From positions 93,780-157,779 of the forward strand of contig JAFRJK010000005.1 in the NCBI GenBank assembly GCA_017432305.1: DNA of 64,000 nucleotides, in the 5' to 3' direction. Position 1 is the first letter of the stretch; the number at the start of each line of letters is the position of its first letter. A program made the translations under genes and the position numbers. Shown here piece after piece: positions 35,483 to 44,108 of this stretch. Source of the DNA: Candidatus Saccharimonadota bacterium (GTDB taxonomy: Bacteria > Patescibacteriota > Saccharimonadia > Saccharimonadales > Saccharimonadaceae). The notes under the pieces were generated by a model. It was given only the letters and a program-made list of their open reading frames with translations, made no database searches and was not told where the DNA came from.

Positions 35483-37159
35483 ATGGAAGAGATAAAAGAA
35501 AAGTTAAGAGCAGTGATTTCGGAGCTATTTGGGATTGATTTTTCGCCAAATGTGACGGTCTCGCCAAAAGAATTTAAGGCAGACTATTCGACAAATGTGG
35601 CGATGGCAATTTCGAAACAAGTAGGGAAGAACCCACGCGAAGTAGCTGAAAAAATCGTCAGAGCACTAGATGACTCGGGATATGAGATTGAAATTGCTGG
35701 CCCAGGGTTTTTAAATTTTAAATCTTCTGATGAATATTTTAAGGTAAAAATTGCCGATTTTGGTTCTAATTTTACAAAAAATATATCACAGGATGAATAT
35801 TTGGGGAAAACTGTGATCTGTGAATTTTCAGACCCAAATCCATTTAAAGTTTTACATGTTGGGCATCTTTATACTTCGATTGTTGGAGATTCGATTTCTA
35901 GACTGGTTGAATTTGCGGGCGGGAAAGTGATTCGTGCGAATTTTGGAGGTGACGTAGGGCTTCATGTTGCAAAGACACTCTATGCTGTGATAAGAGACGG
36001 AAAAGATACATCAGATATCGAAACAATTGGGAAGTGCTATGTTGAAGGGACGAGAGCATACGAGGAAGATGAAAAAGCTCACGAAGAAATTACAAGATTA
36101 AATCAGCTAATTTTTTCAATTTCAGCGAGTGGGCCAGAAATGGTTTATGAGGATGGAGAGAAAGCTAAAATAGCTGAACTTTATTGGCGTGGAAGAGAAG
36201 TATCCTACAATTATTTCAAGGCATTTTATAAGAAAATCGGCTTAGAGTTTGATAAATATTATCCGGAATCGACTGTAGCGGATCGTGGACTTTCTGAGGT
36301 TAAATCTCATATCGGAGATGTTTATGAAGAAAGCGACGGGGCGATTGTTTATAAGGGCGAGAAAGACGGACTTCATACAAGAGTCTTTATCAACAAAAAC
36401 GGACTTCCGACTTATGAAACGAAAGATGTCGGGCTGTTATTTACGAAATATGATGACTATAAATTTGATAAATCAGTCGTAATTACGGGAAACGAGCAAC
36501 TTGAATATATGAAGGTGGTGCTCGCTTCGATTTCGAAATATGCACCAGAGTTAGTTGAAAAGACAACACATTTGACACATGGAATGGTTAGATTACCTGG
36601 AAATGCAAAGATGTCAAGTAGGTTAGGAAACTTCTTGAAGGCAGTAGATGTACTTGGGGTAGTGGATGAGGCATTAGAGAGCGAACATGGCTCAAAAGAT
36701 GAGAAGGTTTCACTTGGAGCGACAAAATATGCATTTTTGAAATATAAGATTGGCGGGAATATTATTTTCGATCCAAAAGAGTCAGTTTCAATGACTGGGA
36801 ATTCGGGGCCATACCTTCAATATTCGGCAGTTCGAGCTTCGAAGATTATCGGGAATCTTTTAAAAGACGGAGTTTCGAATGCTTCCGAAGAATGGGAATT
36901 AACGGAGAGAGAAAGGGAATTGATCAAGAAAATTATTGCCTATCCAGAGGAAGTTAGGGTGACAGTAAAAGAGCTTTCGCCGAATAAACTTTGTAATTAT
37001 CTCTATGAGCTTGCACAAGAATTTTCAAGATTTTATGAGACAACGAAAGTGGCGGGGAGCGAATTCGAATTCGAGCGTGGACAAATTGTTCTGGCGTATT
37101 TAAAAGTTTTAACACATGGGTTAGGGCTTCTTGGAATTGAAGTTCCAGAAAGGATGTAA
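35483..37159 (+). CDS. argS: Arginyl-tRNA synthetase
   Basis: A 558-residue class I synthetase. The Add1 N-terminal domain (1-85) is followed by the HIGH-type motif (PNPFKVLHVGHLYTSIVGD near 118-136), the catalytic core, a KMSSR-type signature (NAKMSSRLGNFLKAVDVL near 375) and an alpha-helical anticodon-binding C-terminus ending in ...LGIEVPERM. Family hallmark residues are intact. It starts an operon with orn and a hypothetical gene. Confidence 0.96.
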   Translation: MEEIKEKLRAVISELFGIDFSPNVTVSPKEFKADYSTNVAMAISKQVGKNPREVAEKIVRALDDSGYEIEIAGPGFLNFKSSDEYFKVKIADFGSNFTKNISQDEYLGKTVICEFSDPNPFKVLHVGHLYTSIVGDSISRLVEFAGGKVIRANFGGDVGLHVAKTLYAVIRDGKDTSDIETIGKCYVEGTRAYEEDEKAHEEITRLNQLIFSISASGPEMVYEDGEKAKIAELYWRGREVSYNYFKAFYKKIGLEFDKYYPESTVADRGLSEVKSHIGDVYEESDGAIVYKGEKDGLHTRVFINKNGLPTYETKDVGLLFTKYDDYKFDKSVVITGNEQLEYMKVVLASISKYAPELVEKTTHLTHGMVRLPGNAKMSSRLGNFLKAVDVLGVVDEALESEHGSKDEKVSLGATKYAFLKYKIGGNIIFDPKESVSMTGNSGPYLQYSAVRASKIIGNLLKDGVSNASEEWELTERERELIKKIIAYPEEVRVTVKELSPNKLCNYLYELAQEFSRFYETTKVAGSEFEFERGQIVLAYLKVLTHGLGLLGIEVPERM

Positions 37160-37711
37160 ATGAAAAAAGCAACGCTACTTTGGGTTGATCTAGAAATGAC
37201 TGGTTTAGAGCCAAAAAAGGACCGAATTTTAGAGGTAGCTTGTATTGCGACGGATTGGGATTTTAATGAAGTTGCGAGAATGACGGCAGTTGTAAAGGTC
37301 CCGAAAAGTTTGATTAAACGCAGGATGGTTGGAGAATTCTGGGAGAAGAATAGAGAAAGCTACAATCAATTAGTTTCACAAAACGAAAATGGAAGCTCGT
37401 CGGCGAGAGTCGAAGAAATGGTGTTAGATTTTGTTGATAAGAATTTTGGGAAAGAAATAATACTTGCTGGGAATTCGATTCATCAAGATCGAAGATTTAT
37501 CCGAAATGAGTGGAAAAAATTAGAAGAAAGACTACACTATCGGATGTTTGATGTTTCAGCTTGGAAAGTTTATTTTGAGAACGCGTTAGGAGTTAAATTT
37601 ACGAAACGTGATGCGCATAGAGCACTAGATGATATTGAAGGTAGTATCGAGGAAATTTCATATTATCTTTCAAAGGTGAAAGGCTCAAAATTTGAGAAGG
37701 GGAGAAAATAA
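37160..37711 (+). CDS. orn: Oligoribonuclease
   Basis: A 183-residue DEDDh 3'-5' exoribonuclease that finishes RNA decay by hydrolysing 2-5-mers. Motifs: WVDLEMTGLEP (ExoI, Asp and Glu, near 9-19), NSIHQDRRFI (ExoII) and HRALDDIEGS (ExoIII, His and Asp near 153-158). Length matches Orn (about 180). It starts right after the argS stop and overlaps the next gene by one base. Confidence 0.96.
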   Translation: MKKATLLWVDLEMTGLEPKKDRILEVACIATDWDFNEVARMTAVVKVPKSLIKRRMVGEFWEKNRESYNQLVSQNENGSSSARVEEMVLDFVDKNFGKEIILAGNSIHQDRRFIRNEWKKLEERLHYRMFDVSAWKVYFENALGVKFTKRDAHRALDDIEGSIEEISYYLSKVKGSKFEKGRK

Positions 37712-38022
37712 TGGATTTTAAAATCGAAGAAGTTTCAGGAATCGGAGAATACACATTTGAAGATTTAATGGCAAAGGAACAAAAAGTTGGGAAAATTTTT
37801 TTGGCGCCAAATAATAAAGCGTTTTGTGTAGTTCACGAGGGGAAGACTATCGAGGTTAGAACTGATAATAATCTCTCGAAAGTTTTACAAGAGAAATACG
37901 AAAGTGTGATGCAATCGCGATATTTTGGGAGAGGGGGAATTGAAGTTGTACTATCGGGACAGATATCACAAGACGAAATTAATGATCTCGTAAGACTAAG
38001 TTATAATCTTACAATAGCATAA
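37711..38022 (+). CDS. Hypothetical 103-residue soluble protein
   Basis: A small acidic/basic mixed protein with no membrane segment or recognised motif. It overlaps the orn stop by one base (TAATG), so it is translated with orn and argS, and a perfect terminator directly follows its stop. The composition looks like a compact alpha/beta domain. Function unknown. Confidence 0.65.
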   Translation: MDFKIEEVSGIGEYTFEDLMAKEQKVGKIFLAPNNKAFCVVHEGKTIEVRTDNNLSKVLQEKYESVMQSRYFGRGGIEVVLSGQISQDEINDLVRLSYNLTIA

Positions 38023-38048
38023 AAAATAGCCCCGAGGGGCTATTTTTT
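38021..38048. terminator. Bidirectional intrinsic terminator
   Basis: AAAAAATAGCCCC and GGGGCTATTTTTT form a perfect 13-bp stem with a two-base centre. It separates the argS-orn operon from the convergent mscL gene and has T-runs in both directions. Confidence 0.92.
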
Positions 38049-38049
38049 A

Positions 38050-38565
38050 TTATTTCTTTGAAGTATTTTTCTTGATGTCTTCGAGAAGAGCAATCATTTT
38101 TTCGTTGTCGGTTGGGCCAGCAGCTTTTTCTTCGGCCTTTTCTTCGCGTTTGAATTTGTTGATAAATTTAACGAAGATGAAGATACAGAAGGCGACAATT
38201 AAAAAGTCGACAACTGCTTGGAGAAAACGACCGTAGTAGAGAGCAACGCTAGGAGCACCACCACCAAGCCAGTTCGGAACTGTAATGTGAAGGTTTGTGA
38301 AGTCAATACCGCCAAGAATTATCCCAACGACCGGCATAATAATGTAGTCGACAAGAGCGGTGACAATTTTTCCGAAAGCACCACCTACGACAACACCGAC
38401 AGCGAGGTCGACGACGTTTCCGCGATTGATAAATTCGCTAAATTCCCGTACAATTTTAGGTTGTTTTTTCTTAAGCTCAGCGGCTTTAGCTTTTGCGGCG
38501 TTAGCGCGCTTTTTAGCTGCGTCAGCATGGGCTTTCGCAGTTTCTTTGAATGATTTATTTCCCAT
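38050..38565 (-). CDS. mscL: Large-conductance mechanosensitive channel MscL with basic N-terminal extension
   Basis: A 171-residue MscL, which opens under membrane tension to release solutes after osmotic downshock. The family core starts at residue 39 (VREFSEFINRGNVVDLAVGVVVGGAFGKIVTALVDYIIMP), with TM1, then a Gly-rich periplasmic loop, TM2 (about 110-132) and a charged C-terminal bundle. An unusual Ala/Lys-rich helix of about 35 residues (AKAHADAAKKRANAAKAK) precedes the core; classical MscL has only about 13 residues there. The ATG lies nine bases after a TATAAT on the minus strand, so little or no leader. Confidence 0.95.
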   Translation of the reverse strand: MGNKSFKETAKAHADAAKKRANAAKAKAAELKKKQPKIVREFSEFINRGNVVDLAVGVVVGGAFGKIVTALVDYIIMPVVGIILGGIDFTNLHITVPNWLGGGAPSVALYYGRFLQAVVDFLIVAFCIFIFVKFINKFKREEKAEEKAAGPTDNEKMIALLEDIKKNTSKK

Positions 38566-38574
38566 AATAACTTA

Positions 38575-38603
38575 ATTATACAATTATTCTAGGGGAATTG
38601 AAA
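38575..38603 (-). promoter_or_regulatory. mscL promoter
   Basis: On the minus strand TTTCAA (38603-38598) and TATAAT (38580-38575) are 17 bases apart. TATAAT ends nine bases before the mscL ATG. Confidence 0.6.
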
Positions 38604-38629
38604 GCATAAGCAAAATAGAGAAAATGAGA

Positions 38630-39391
38630 CTAGAAGAAGAGAATATAAGTATTAATCCAGTCTTTAAAGAAGAGAATAATAAAAAGACTAATAATTAAAA
38701 ATGGACCAAAGGAGAGTTTATGGGTTTTCTTGATAATTGTCATTGGTGCAGCATATAGAGTTGCAAGGAAATTTGCGAGAAAGAGCTCAATTAGGGCAAA
38801 GCTGAAATTGCCGAGGAAAATTGCAATGGAAAGGCATAAAATCCAATCACCACTACCAACTAATTTTTCTTTTGAAAAGAAGAAGAGAAGATAATAAATC
38901 CCAGCAAGAAAAGCGACAGAGAGACCAATTCCGAGAAAGTTTGGACTAGAAAAGATTTGAAAGAGAATGGCAGGAAAGAGTGTTAAAAGCATTAAGAAAA
39001 CTGGAAGTTCACCCCACTTTGCATCATAAATTAGGAGAATCCAATAAATCATTGCGGCAATGGCGAGAATAGGCCAAAAAGTTATTTCGAAAAAGGCGGA
39101 AATACCGAGAAAGACTAGACCGAGTGAGATTTCAGAAAAGATTTCGAGGACGCCAATTTTTTCTTTACAATTTCGACATTTTCCACGAAGAATTAACCAA
39201 GAAATAATCGGGATATTGTCGTACCATTTCAATTTTTTATTGCAGGACATACAAACGGAGCGAGAACCAAGTTCTTTATTTTCAGTTTTAGCGTGGATTC
39301 GCCAAGCTTGGCAACAGGCAAAAGAACCAAAAATACTACCTAAAATAAATGCAAAAATATAGATAAAAATTGGTTCTATAGGCAAGTTCAT
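38630..39391 (-). CDS. pilD: Prepilin peptidase (type IV leader peptidase)
   Basis: A 253-residue inner-membrane aspartic protease that cleaves and N-methylates type IV prepilins. The N-terminal cytoplasmic domain carries two Cys pairs (CMSCNKKLKWYDNIPIISWLILRGKC..C) of the zinc-binding methylase domain. The catalytic Asp residues are seen in IYDAKWGELP and GSGDW (GxGD motif). Seven to eight hydrophobic helices follow. It is translated as ATGA overlap with the xerC/D-like gene. This links it to the pilus operon at 8.6-17 kb. Confidence 0.93.
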   Translation of the reverse strand: MNLPIEPIFIYIFAFILGSIFGSFACCQAWRIHAKTENKELGSRSVCMSCNKKLKWYDNIPIISWLILRGKCRNCKEKIGVLEIFSEISLGLVFLGISAFFEITFWPILAIAAMIYWILLIYDAKWGELPVFLMLLTLFPAILFQIFSSPNFLGIGLSVAFLAGIYYLLFFFSKEKLVGSGDWILCLSIAIFLGNFSFALIELFLANFLATLYAAPMTIIKKTHKLSFGPFLIISLFIILFFKDWINTYILFF

Positions 39392-40329
39392 TCTTTTGCC
39401 TCCGTATGGAAACGTTCGTGGACTTCGCGGAGGTGTGGGTCGGTGACGTGGGTGTAAATTTGGGTAGTAGAAATATTAGCGTGGCCGAGGAGAGATTGGA
39501 CAGAACGAAGGTCGGCCCCGTTCATTAAAAGGTCGGTCGCGAAGGAATGTCGGAGAGTGTGCGGAGTGACGTGTTTTGTAATGCCAGCTTTTTTCGTATA
39601 ACCTTGGACGATGCGTTCAATACTGCGTGGAGTTAAGCGACGGTAATCACCAGAGGTAGAAGTAGCTTGGAGGTTTTTCGAGTTGTTTAAGAAGAGAGCT
39701 GGGAGAGAGTCGGTGCGAGCATCGAGATAATCTTTTATACAATCGGCAGTAGATTGGTCGATGAAGATTGGACGATCTTTCTTACCTTTACCACGGACGA
39801 CAAATTCGCGACGCTCAAGGTTAATTGAATCGCGATTTAGATTACAGAGTTCGGAAACACGAAGTCCGCCAGAAAAGAGAAGTTCAATAATTGCACGATC
39901 ACGAAGACCAGTTTCGGTATCCTCCGGGATTTCATTTAAAAGCCTTTCGATTTCGTCGTAATGAAGAAAAGTAACTTGTTTTTTGGTTGCGCGAGGAAGG
40001 TCGATTAAGCTCGGGTCAAGGCATTCAATTCCACGTTTTGCGAGATATTTTAAGAATCCGCGGAGAGCAATAAGATGGTAACTTTGGGTTAGAGCGGAGA
40101 GACGTTCCTTATTTTGATTATCTTCGAAACGATTGAGTTTTAGACGATATTTTCGAAGAAGTTCAGGAGTAATATCTTTTGGTTTAAAATCACCTTCTTC
40201 AAAATCTTCAGAACAAAGTGTATAAAAACGATCAAGATAAAGGCTATAATTTCCGATAGTATGAGCCGAGCGGCCTTTTTCAATTTCGAGACTTTCTAGA
40301 AAATCTTGGATGAGTTCAGAAATATACAT
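39388..40329 (-). CDS. Tyrosine recombinase, XerC/XerD family
   Basis: A 313-residue site-specific recombinase with a SAM-like N-terminal core-binding domain (1-95) and a catalytic domain with all key residues: Arg (SGGLRVSELCNL near 169), Lys (RGKGKKDRPI), the HTLRHSFATDLL box (His-x-x-Arg), LLGHANISTTQIYTHV with His/Trp position and catalytic Tyr. It resembles XerC/XerD used to resolve chromosome dimers. It may be the only Xer of this genome, but only this window is visible. It ends in TGA. A leaderless promoter (TGT-TATACT, six bases) precedes it. Confidence 0.92.
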   Translation of the reverse strand: MYISELIQDFLESLEIEKGRSAHTIGNYSLYLDRFYTLCSEDFEEGDFKPKDITPELLRKYRLKLNRFEDNQNKERLSALTQSYHLIALRGFLKYLAKRGIECLDPSLIDLPRATKKQVTFLHYDEIERLLNEIPEDTETGLRDRAIIELLFSGGLRVSELCNLNRDSINLERREFVVRGKGKKDRPIFIDQSTADCIKDYLDARTDSLPALFLNNSKNLQATSTSGDYRRLTPRSIERIVQGYTKKAGITKHVTPHTLRHSFATDLLMNGADLRSVQSLLGHANISTTQIYTHVTDPHLREVHERFHTEAKE

Positions 40330-40335
40330 ACCCTT

Positions 40336-40341
40336 AGTATA
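40336..40341 (-). promoter_or_regulatory. -10 box of leaderless promoter (xer gene)
   Basis: TGT-TATACT on the minus strand ends six bases before ATG 40329. The plus-strand promoter of the divergent gene starts 21 bases away. Confidence 0.6.
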
Positions 40342-40362
40342 ACATTTTTATACCGGTTATGG

Positions 40363-40368
40363 TATAAT
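40363..40368 (+). promoter_or_regulatory. -10 box of leaderless promoter
   Basis: TGG-TATAAT ends six bases before ATG 40375, which sets the start of the gene. Two leaderless promoters thus face away from each other in 45 bases. Confidence 0.65.
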
Positions 40369-40374
40369 GAGCGT

Positions 40375-41490
40375 ATGGAACCGCAGGGACAAACTGAGAA
40401 TGTTGATTTTAATCAAGAAGTCGCAAATTCTCATATTGATATGAACCCGCCACAGATTGTGGAGCCCCTAACAGGGAGCTCAGTTTTAGTTGAGCCGAAA
40501 CCGGAGAATAATGTTCCAAATAATGGTTTTCCGATTGGGTATGGTCCGAATGAACATTTGAAGAAAATTGAAAAACCAAAAAAGCCAAAAATGTCCGAAA
40601 GGCTTAAGCATGCTCGTAAAAAATGGTCGAAGAAACAGAAGATTCTAGCAATTACAATTCCAGCGGTAATAGTTTTAGCGGTGGGAGGATTTTCGGTCTA
40701 TGCGACGGTCACAGGAATGTTTAAAACGGATTATTCGGAGACTTACAAGAAGGCAAAAGAACTACGGGTTGAGATGCAAAAATTACGTAGCGATTCGAAC
40801 TGTGATAAAGTAATTGAATATGTAAATAACCAATACACAGCAATGCAGGTTTACCAAACTTATATTGAAGGGTGTAGGACGGTCGGAGAGGGAATTGCGT
40901 CAGATATTATAACAGCCGTAGGAGACACACAAGGAGTGCTTAAAGACGAGGAAGTTAGAAAGCGCTACGAGATATTAGTTTATGCTTTTAATGCAGCTAG
41001 AGAGGGTAATAGCCAGGTTAACGGGCTCTTGAATAAATATTCTTTATGGCATTCTTGGGTTCTTGCTGAAAGCTCGGGGAATTCGGCGCATAATGATTGG
41101 GATTGGACAGAAGCGGATCTTAATAATGCGGCTGGGATTTTGACTAATTCTGGAGTGAAAGAGTTTAGAGAATATGGCGAGGGGTGGTTAAAATTAAAGA
41201 AGGAAGCGGCGGTTTCAACAAATACTTATTATCATGCAGCACTTGGGACGATTGGGACCCTAGCGGATACTTATAATGAAATGGTAACAAAACAAAATAC
41301 ATTTAACGATTGGAAGAAACAGAATGAACCGGTTATTACGGAAGTTTTTCCGCTTGAGCTCGTCGATACAGCGAATATTTATACGAAATTCGAAGAGTTT
41401 TATAACTTTATTCGAGAAGTTTACCAAAACAACTATAATCAACAGGCTGGGGGGTGTAAAGAGTTTGTGAATTCGGTGGTGTGCGACTAG
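40375..41490 (+). CDS. Single-pass membrane protein with helical outer domain, unknown
   Basis: A 371-residue protein: cytoplasmic Pro/Asn/Lys-rich N-terminus (1-80), one membrane helix (about 85-107), then an outer domain of 260 residues predicted mainly helical, with a few Cys (including CDK near 141 and GGCKEF/VVCD at the end) that could be disulfide-bonded. ATG 40375 is chosen because it lies six bases after TATAAT; the in-frame upstream start at 40306 would overlap the xer promoter. I do not recognise a family. Confidence 0.65.
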   Translation: MEPQGQTENVDFNQEVANSHIDMNPPQIVEPLTGSSVLVEPKPENNVPNNGFPIGYGPNEHLKKIEKPKKPKMSERLKHARKKWSKKQKILAITIPAVIVLAVGGFSVYATVTGMFKTDYSETYKKAKELRVEMQKLRSDSNCDKVIEYVNNQYTAMQVYQTYIEGCRTVGEGIASDIITAVGDTQGVLKDEEVRKRYEILVYAFNAAREGNSQVNGLLNKYSLWHSWVLAESSGNSAHNDWDWTEADLNNAAGILTNSGVKEFREYGEGWLKLKKEAAVSTNTYYHAALGTIGTLADTYNEMVTKQNTFNDWKKQNEPVITEVFPLELVDTANIYTKFEEFYNFIREVYQNNYNQQAGGCKEFVNSVVCD

Positions 41491-41546
41491 TTCAACTAAT
41501 TGGGACTGGGTAAACGCTTAAGCTGTATTTCTAGGGGTGAAAATGA

Positions 41547-41552
41547 TATAAT
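41547..41552 (+). promoter_or_regulatory. -10 box with 68-base leader and strong SD
   Basis: TGA-TATAAT gives a predicted +1 near 41559. The leader ends in AAGGAGG (41614-41620), seven bases before ATG 41627. This contrasts with the leaderless genes. Confidence 0.5.
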
Positions 41553-41626
41553 TTTTTTTAACTAGTTATTTTTTGTTTTTGGTGGCGAGGAAACTTTAGT
41601 AAAGCACATTATCAAGGAGGTTTTGT

Positions 41627-42157
41627 ATGAAAATTGTTCAAGAAGAAACGGCTTATATCCAGAAGCAGGATGCAATACAGATCATCCATATGGAAAGAGC
41701 GAATGCTAGTCTAATGGCGCAGATTGTTGAGTTTAGCGGTGGGCACTTTTATTGTAATGGTGGAGAAGACCGGTTTGAGTTTATGAAAGTCGGAGGTGAG
41801 GATGTTATAAGATGGCTGAATAGTCAAGAATGGATTCTCGATTATAGTGAAGTGAAGGACATGACGGAAAAGGAAGCAGTTGAATTAGGGCAATCTTTGG
41901 CGGATAAGAAGAATAACCTGGCCCGTAAGTTTAATAATATGAACAAGGCTGAGCGGAAAGAGAACTACGGGAAGATATATGATCAGTGCGAAAATCTTAT
42001 GGGAAAAATGCATCAACTTGCGGACTATATACATTATCTTCGCGGGGACATAGATTTTCAGTTTCCGGCAGAAATTGAACCTCCGGTTAGGAATCTGAAG
42101 AAAGGCGCTAAGAAGAGTGGCATTATTGGCAGGATTAGAAGCCTTTTTTCGAAGTAA
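41627..42157 (+). CDS. Hypothetical 176-residue protein
   Basis: A soluble protein with a short beta-rich N-terminus, a long charged helical part (about 80-140, Lys/Glu/Asn-rich, coiled-coil-like) and a basic C-terminus (RNLKKGAKKSGIIGRIRSLF). No membrane segment or known motif. It has its own promoter, a strong ribosome site and a terminator straight after, so it is a monocistronic gene. Codon choice is somewhat more mixed than its neighbours. Function unknown. Confidence 0.65.
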   Translation: MKIVQEETAYIQKQDAIQIIHMERANASLMAQIVEFSGGHFYCNGGEDRFEFMKVGGEDVIRWLNSQEWILDYSEVKDMTEKEAVELGQSLADKKNNLARKFNNMNKAERKENYGKIYDQCENLMGKMHQLADYIHYLRGDIDFQFPAEIEPPVRNLKKGAKKSGIIGRIRSLFSK

Positions 42158-42160
42158 GTT

Positions 42161-42187
42161 AAGGCCCCGAAAATTCGGGGCCTTTTT
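42161..42187 (+). terminator. Intrinsic terminator
   Basis: AAGGCCCCGAA and TTCGGGGCCTT form an 11-bp stem followed by TTTTTG. It ends the hypothetical gene and sits just before the tRNA-Val promoter. Confidence 0.9.
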
Positions 42188-42209
42188 GATACAAATCTAA
42201 GAGAGTATG

Positions 42210-42215
42210 ATATAA
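42210..42215 (+). promoter_or_regulatory. tRNA-Val promoter -10
   Basis: TGA-TATAAT lies 11 bases before the mature 5' end of tRNA-Val. Confidence 0.5.
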
Positions 42216-42226
42216 TTAAAGAACGT

Positions 42227-42303
42227 GGGTGATTAGCTCAGTTGGCTAGAGCGTCTCGTTTACACCGAGAAGGTCGGGGATTCGAGCTCCTCATCACCCA
42301 CCA
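42227..42303 (+). tRNA. tRNA-Val (anticodon TAC)
   Basis: A 77-base cloverleaf: acceptor GGGTGAT/ATCACCC, D arm GCTC/GAGC, anticodon stem TCTCG/CGAGA with loop TTTACAC (anticodon TAC), T arm GGGGA-TTCGAGC-TCCTC, discriminator A and encoded CCA. It lies in front of thrS. Confidence 0.97.
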
Positions 42304-42344
42304 TTTTTGTGGTATAATAGAAGAGTTAATAAAAAAGGTTTTAT

Positions 42345-44108
42345 ATGAGTAAAGAGGAAAATGAAAACAGTCTCGTGATGCGTATGCGCCACACCCTTTC
42401 TCATGTTATGGCTGCGGCTGTACGTGAGTTATATCCAGAAGCTAAATTCGGTATTGGCCCTGCTATTGAAACAGGATTTTACTATGACATTGATTTTGGT
42501 ACAACAAAGGTGACAGAGACTGACCTTGCTCGTATTGAAAAGAAAATGCGTGGGATTATCGCTCGAAAACTTCCGATGACTTATCGCGAATCGAATTTTG
42601 AGGAAGCGATGAACTGGGCGATTGAAGAGAAACAAGATCTTAAAAAAGAATTAATCGAGGAATTACCAGAGGACGAGAAAATCTCGTTTTATGATCTCGG
42701 AGATATCTTTACTGACCTTTGTAAAGGCCCGCATGTAGAAAATACCTCGGAATGCGGCCCATTTAAGCTTGTTAAGGTTGCTGGTGCATACTGGAGAGGG
42801 GATGAGAAGCGCCAGATGCTCACTCGTCTTTACGGTGTGGCGTTCGAAACCCAAGAGGAACTTGATGATTATCTTAAGCGTCAAGAAGAAGCAAAAGCGC
42901 GCGACCATAGGAAACTTGGGAAAGAGCTCGATTTATTCTGCTTTTCAGATTTAGTCGGAGCGGGGCTTCCGCTCTTTTCACCACGAGGAACTGTACTTCG
43001 TGATGTACTTGCAAATTATTCCTTAAGTCTTAGAAAAGAGGCCGGATTTGAACGGGTTTGGACACCGCATATTACAAAGACTGACCTATATAAAACTTCG
43101 GGACATTTTGCGAAATTTGGTGATGAATTATTCATGGTGAAGTCGCAAGTTAATGGTGATGAATTTGCCTTGAAACCGATGAACTGCCCACACCATGCGC
43201 AAATTTTTGCGTCACGTCCTAGAACCTATAAAGAGATGCCGGTTCGATATATGGAGCCAACAACAGATTATCGTGATGAGAAAACTGGTGAGCTCGGGGG
43301 ATTATCGCGCGTTCGTTCGCTTACTCAGGATGACTCGCATGTGTTCTGTCGTACAACCCAAATTAAAGACGAAATTCAAAGGCTTGTTTCAATTGTACGT
43401 GAACTTTATTCGACAGTTGGGATGAGTAAACTTCGTGCTCGACTTTCTTATAGGAGCGATGAAGATAAATATCTTGGCGATAAAAAGCTTTGGGAAATGG
43501 CTCAAAAACAGATTAAGCAAGCTGCAATTGATAATAAACTCGAATATTTCGAGATGGAAGGCGAAGCGGCATTTTATGGGCCGAAAATCGACTTTATGGC
43601 TGAAGATGCAATCGGGCGTGAACACCAAGTTGCAACAGTCCAGCTTGATTTTGTTCAACCAGAGAGGTTTGAACTTGAATTCACAAATGAAAAAGGCGAA
43701 AAAGAGCGTCCGGTGATGATTCACCACGCAACACTTGGTTCGGTTGAGAGATTTATGTCGGTGTTTATCGAACACACTGGGGGTTGGTTCCCATTTTGGG
43801 CGGCGCCAGAACAGGTCCGCATCTTAACTGTTAACGACCAGGTTTCAGATTACGTTTCGAAGATTCGTGAGACCTTAGACGGAATCGTGCTTGATAAACC
43901 GCTTAAATTTAATGAACTTCGTTATACGGTTGATGATTCAGCGGATTCGCTCGGGAAGAAGATCCGTAGGTCGACAGAGATGAAGATCCCAGCAGTTCTA
44001 ATTGTTGGTCCGAAGGATGTCGAAGCTGGAGAGGTTTCTGTGCGTCTTCGCGATAAAGAAGAGAAAATTAAGATTGAAAAACTCGGAAAATATCTCAAAA
44101 ACTTATAA
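42345..44108 (+). CDS. thrS: Threonyl-tRNA synthetase lacking the TGS domain
   Basis: A 587-residue class II synthetase. It begins directly with the editing (N2) domain: HTLSHVMAAAVRELYPEAKFGIGPAIETGFYYD, in which HxxxH and a later Cys (CKGPHVENTSECG) form the Ser-tRNA editing site. The N-terminal TGS domain (about 60 residues in E. coli) is absent. Catalytic motif 2 (TQDDSHVFC), the zinc ligands (Cys in MNCPHH, His) and motif 3 are followed by the HGTP anticodon domain (APEQVRILTV onward). An AAAGG site and a TATAAT box near 42314 precede the ATG, just after tRNA-Val. Confidence 0.96.
   Translation: MSKEENENSLVMRMRHTLSHVMAAAVRELYPEAKFGIGPAIETGFYYDIDFGTTKVTETDLARIEKKMRGIIARKLPMTYRESNFEEAMNWAIEEKQDLKKELIEELPEDEKISFYDLGDIFTDLCKGPHVENTSECGPFKLVKVAGAYWRGDEKRQMLTRLYGVAFETQEELDDYLKRQEEAKARDHRKLGKELDLFCFSDLVGAGLPLFSPRGTVLRDVLANYSLSLRKEAGFERVWTPHITKTDLYKTSGHFAKFGDELFMVKSQVNGDEFALKPMNCPHHAQIFASRPRTYKEMPVRYMEPTTDYRDEKTGELGGLSRVRSLTQDDSHVFCRTTQIKDEIQRLVSIVRELYSTVGMSKLRARLSYRSDEDKYLGDKKLWEMAQKQIKQAAIDNKLEYFEMEGEAAFYGPKIDFMAEDAIGREHQVATVQLDFVQPERFELEFTNEKGEKERPVMIHHATLGSVERFMSVFIEHTGGWFPFWAAPEQVRILTVNDQVSDYVSKIRETLDGIVLDKPLKFNELRYTVDDSADSLGKKIRRSTEMKIPAVLIVGPKDVEAGEVSVRLRDKEEKIKIEKLGKYLKNL

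Noticed and set aside
44002..44073. ATG 44002 as the miaA start
   Set aside because: It would overlap thrS by over 100 bases and add an N-terminus unlike any MiaA; TTG 44074 is preferred though not certain.
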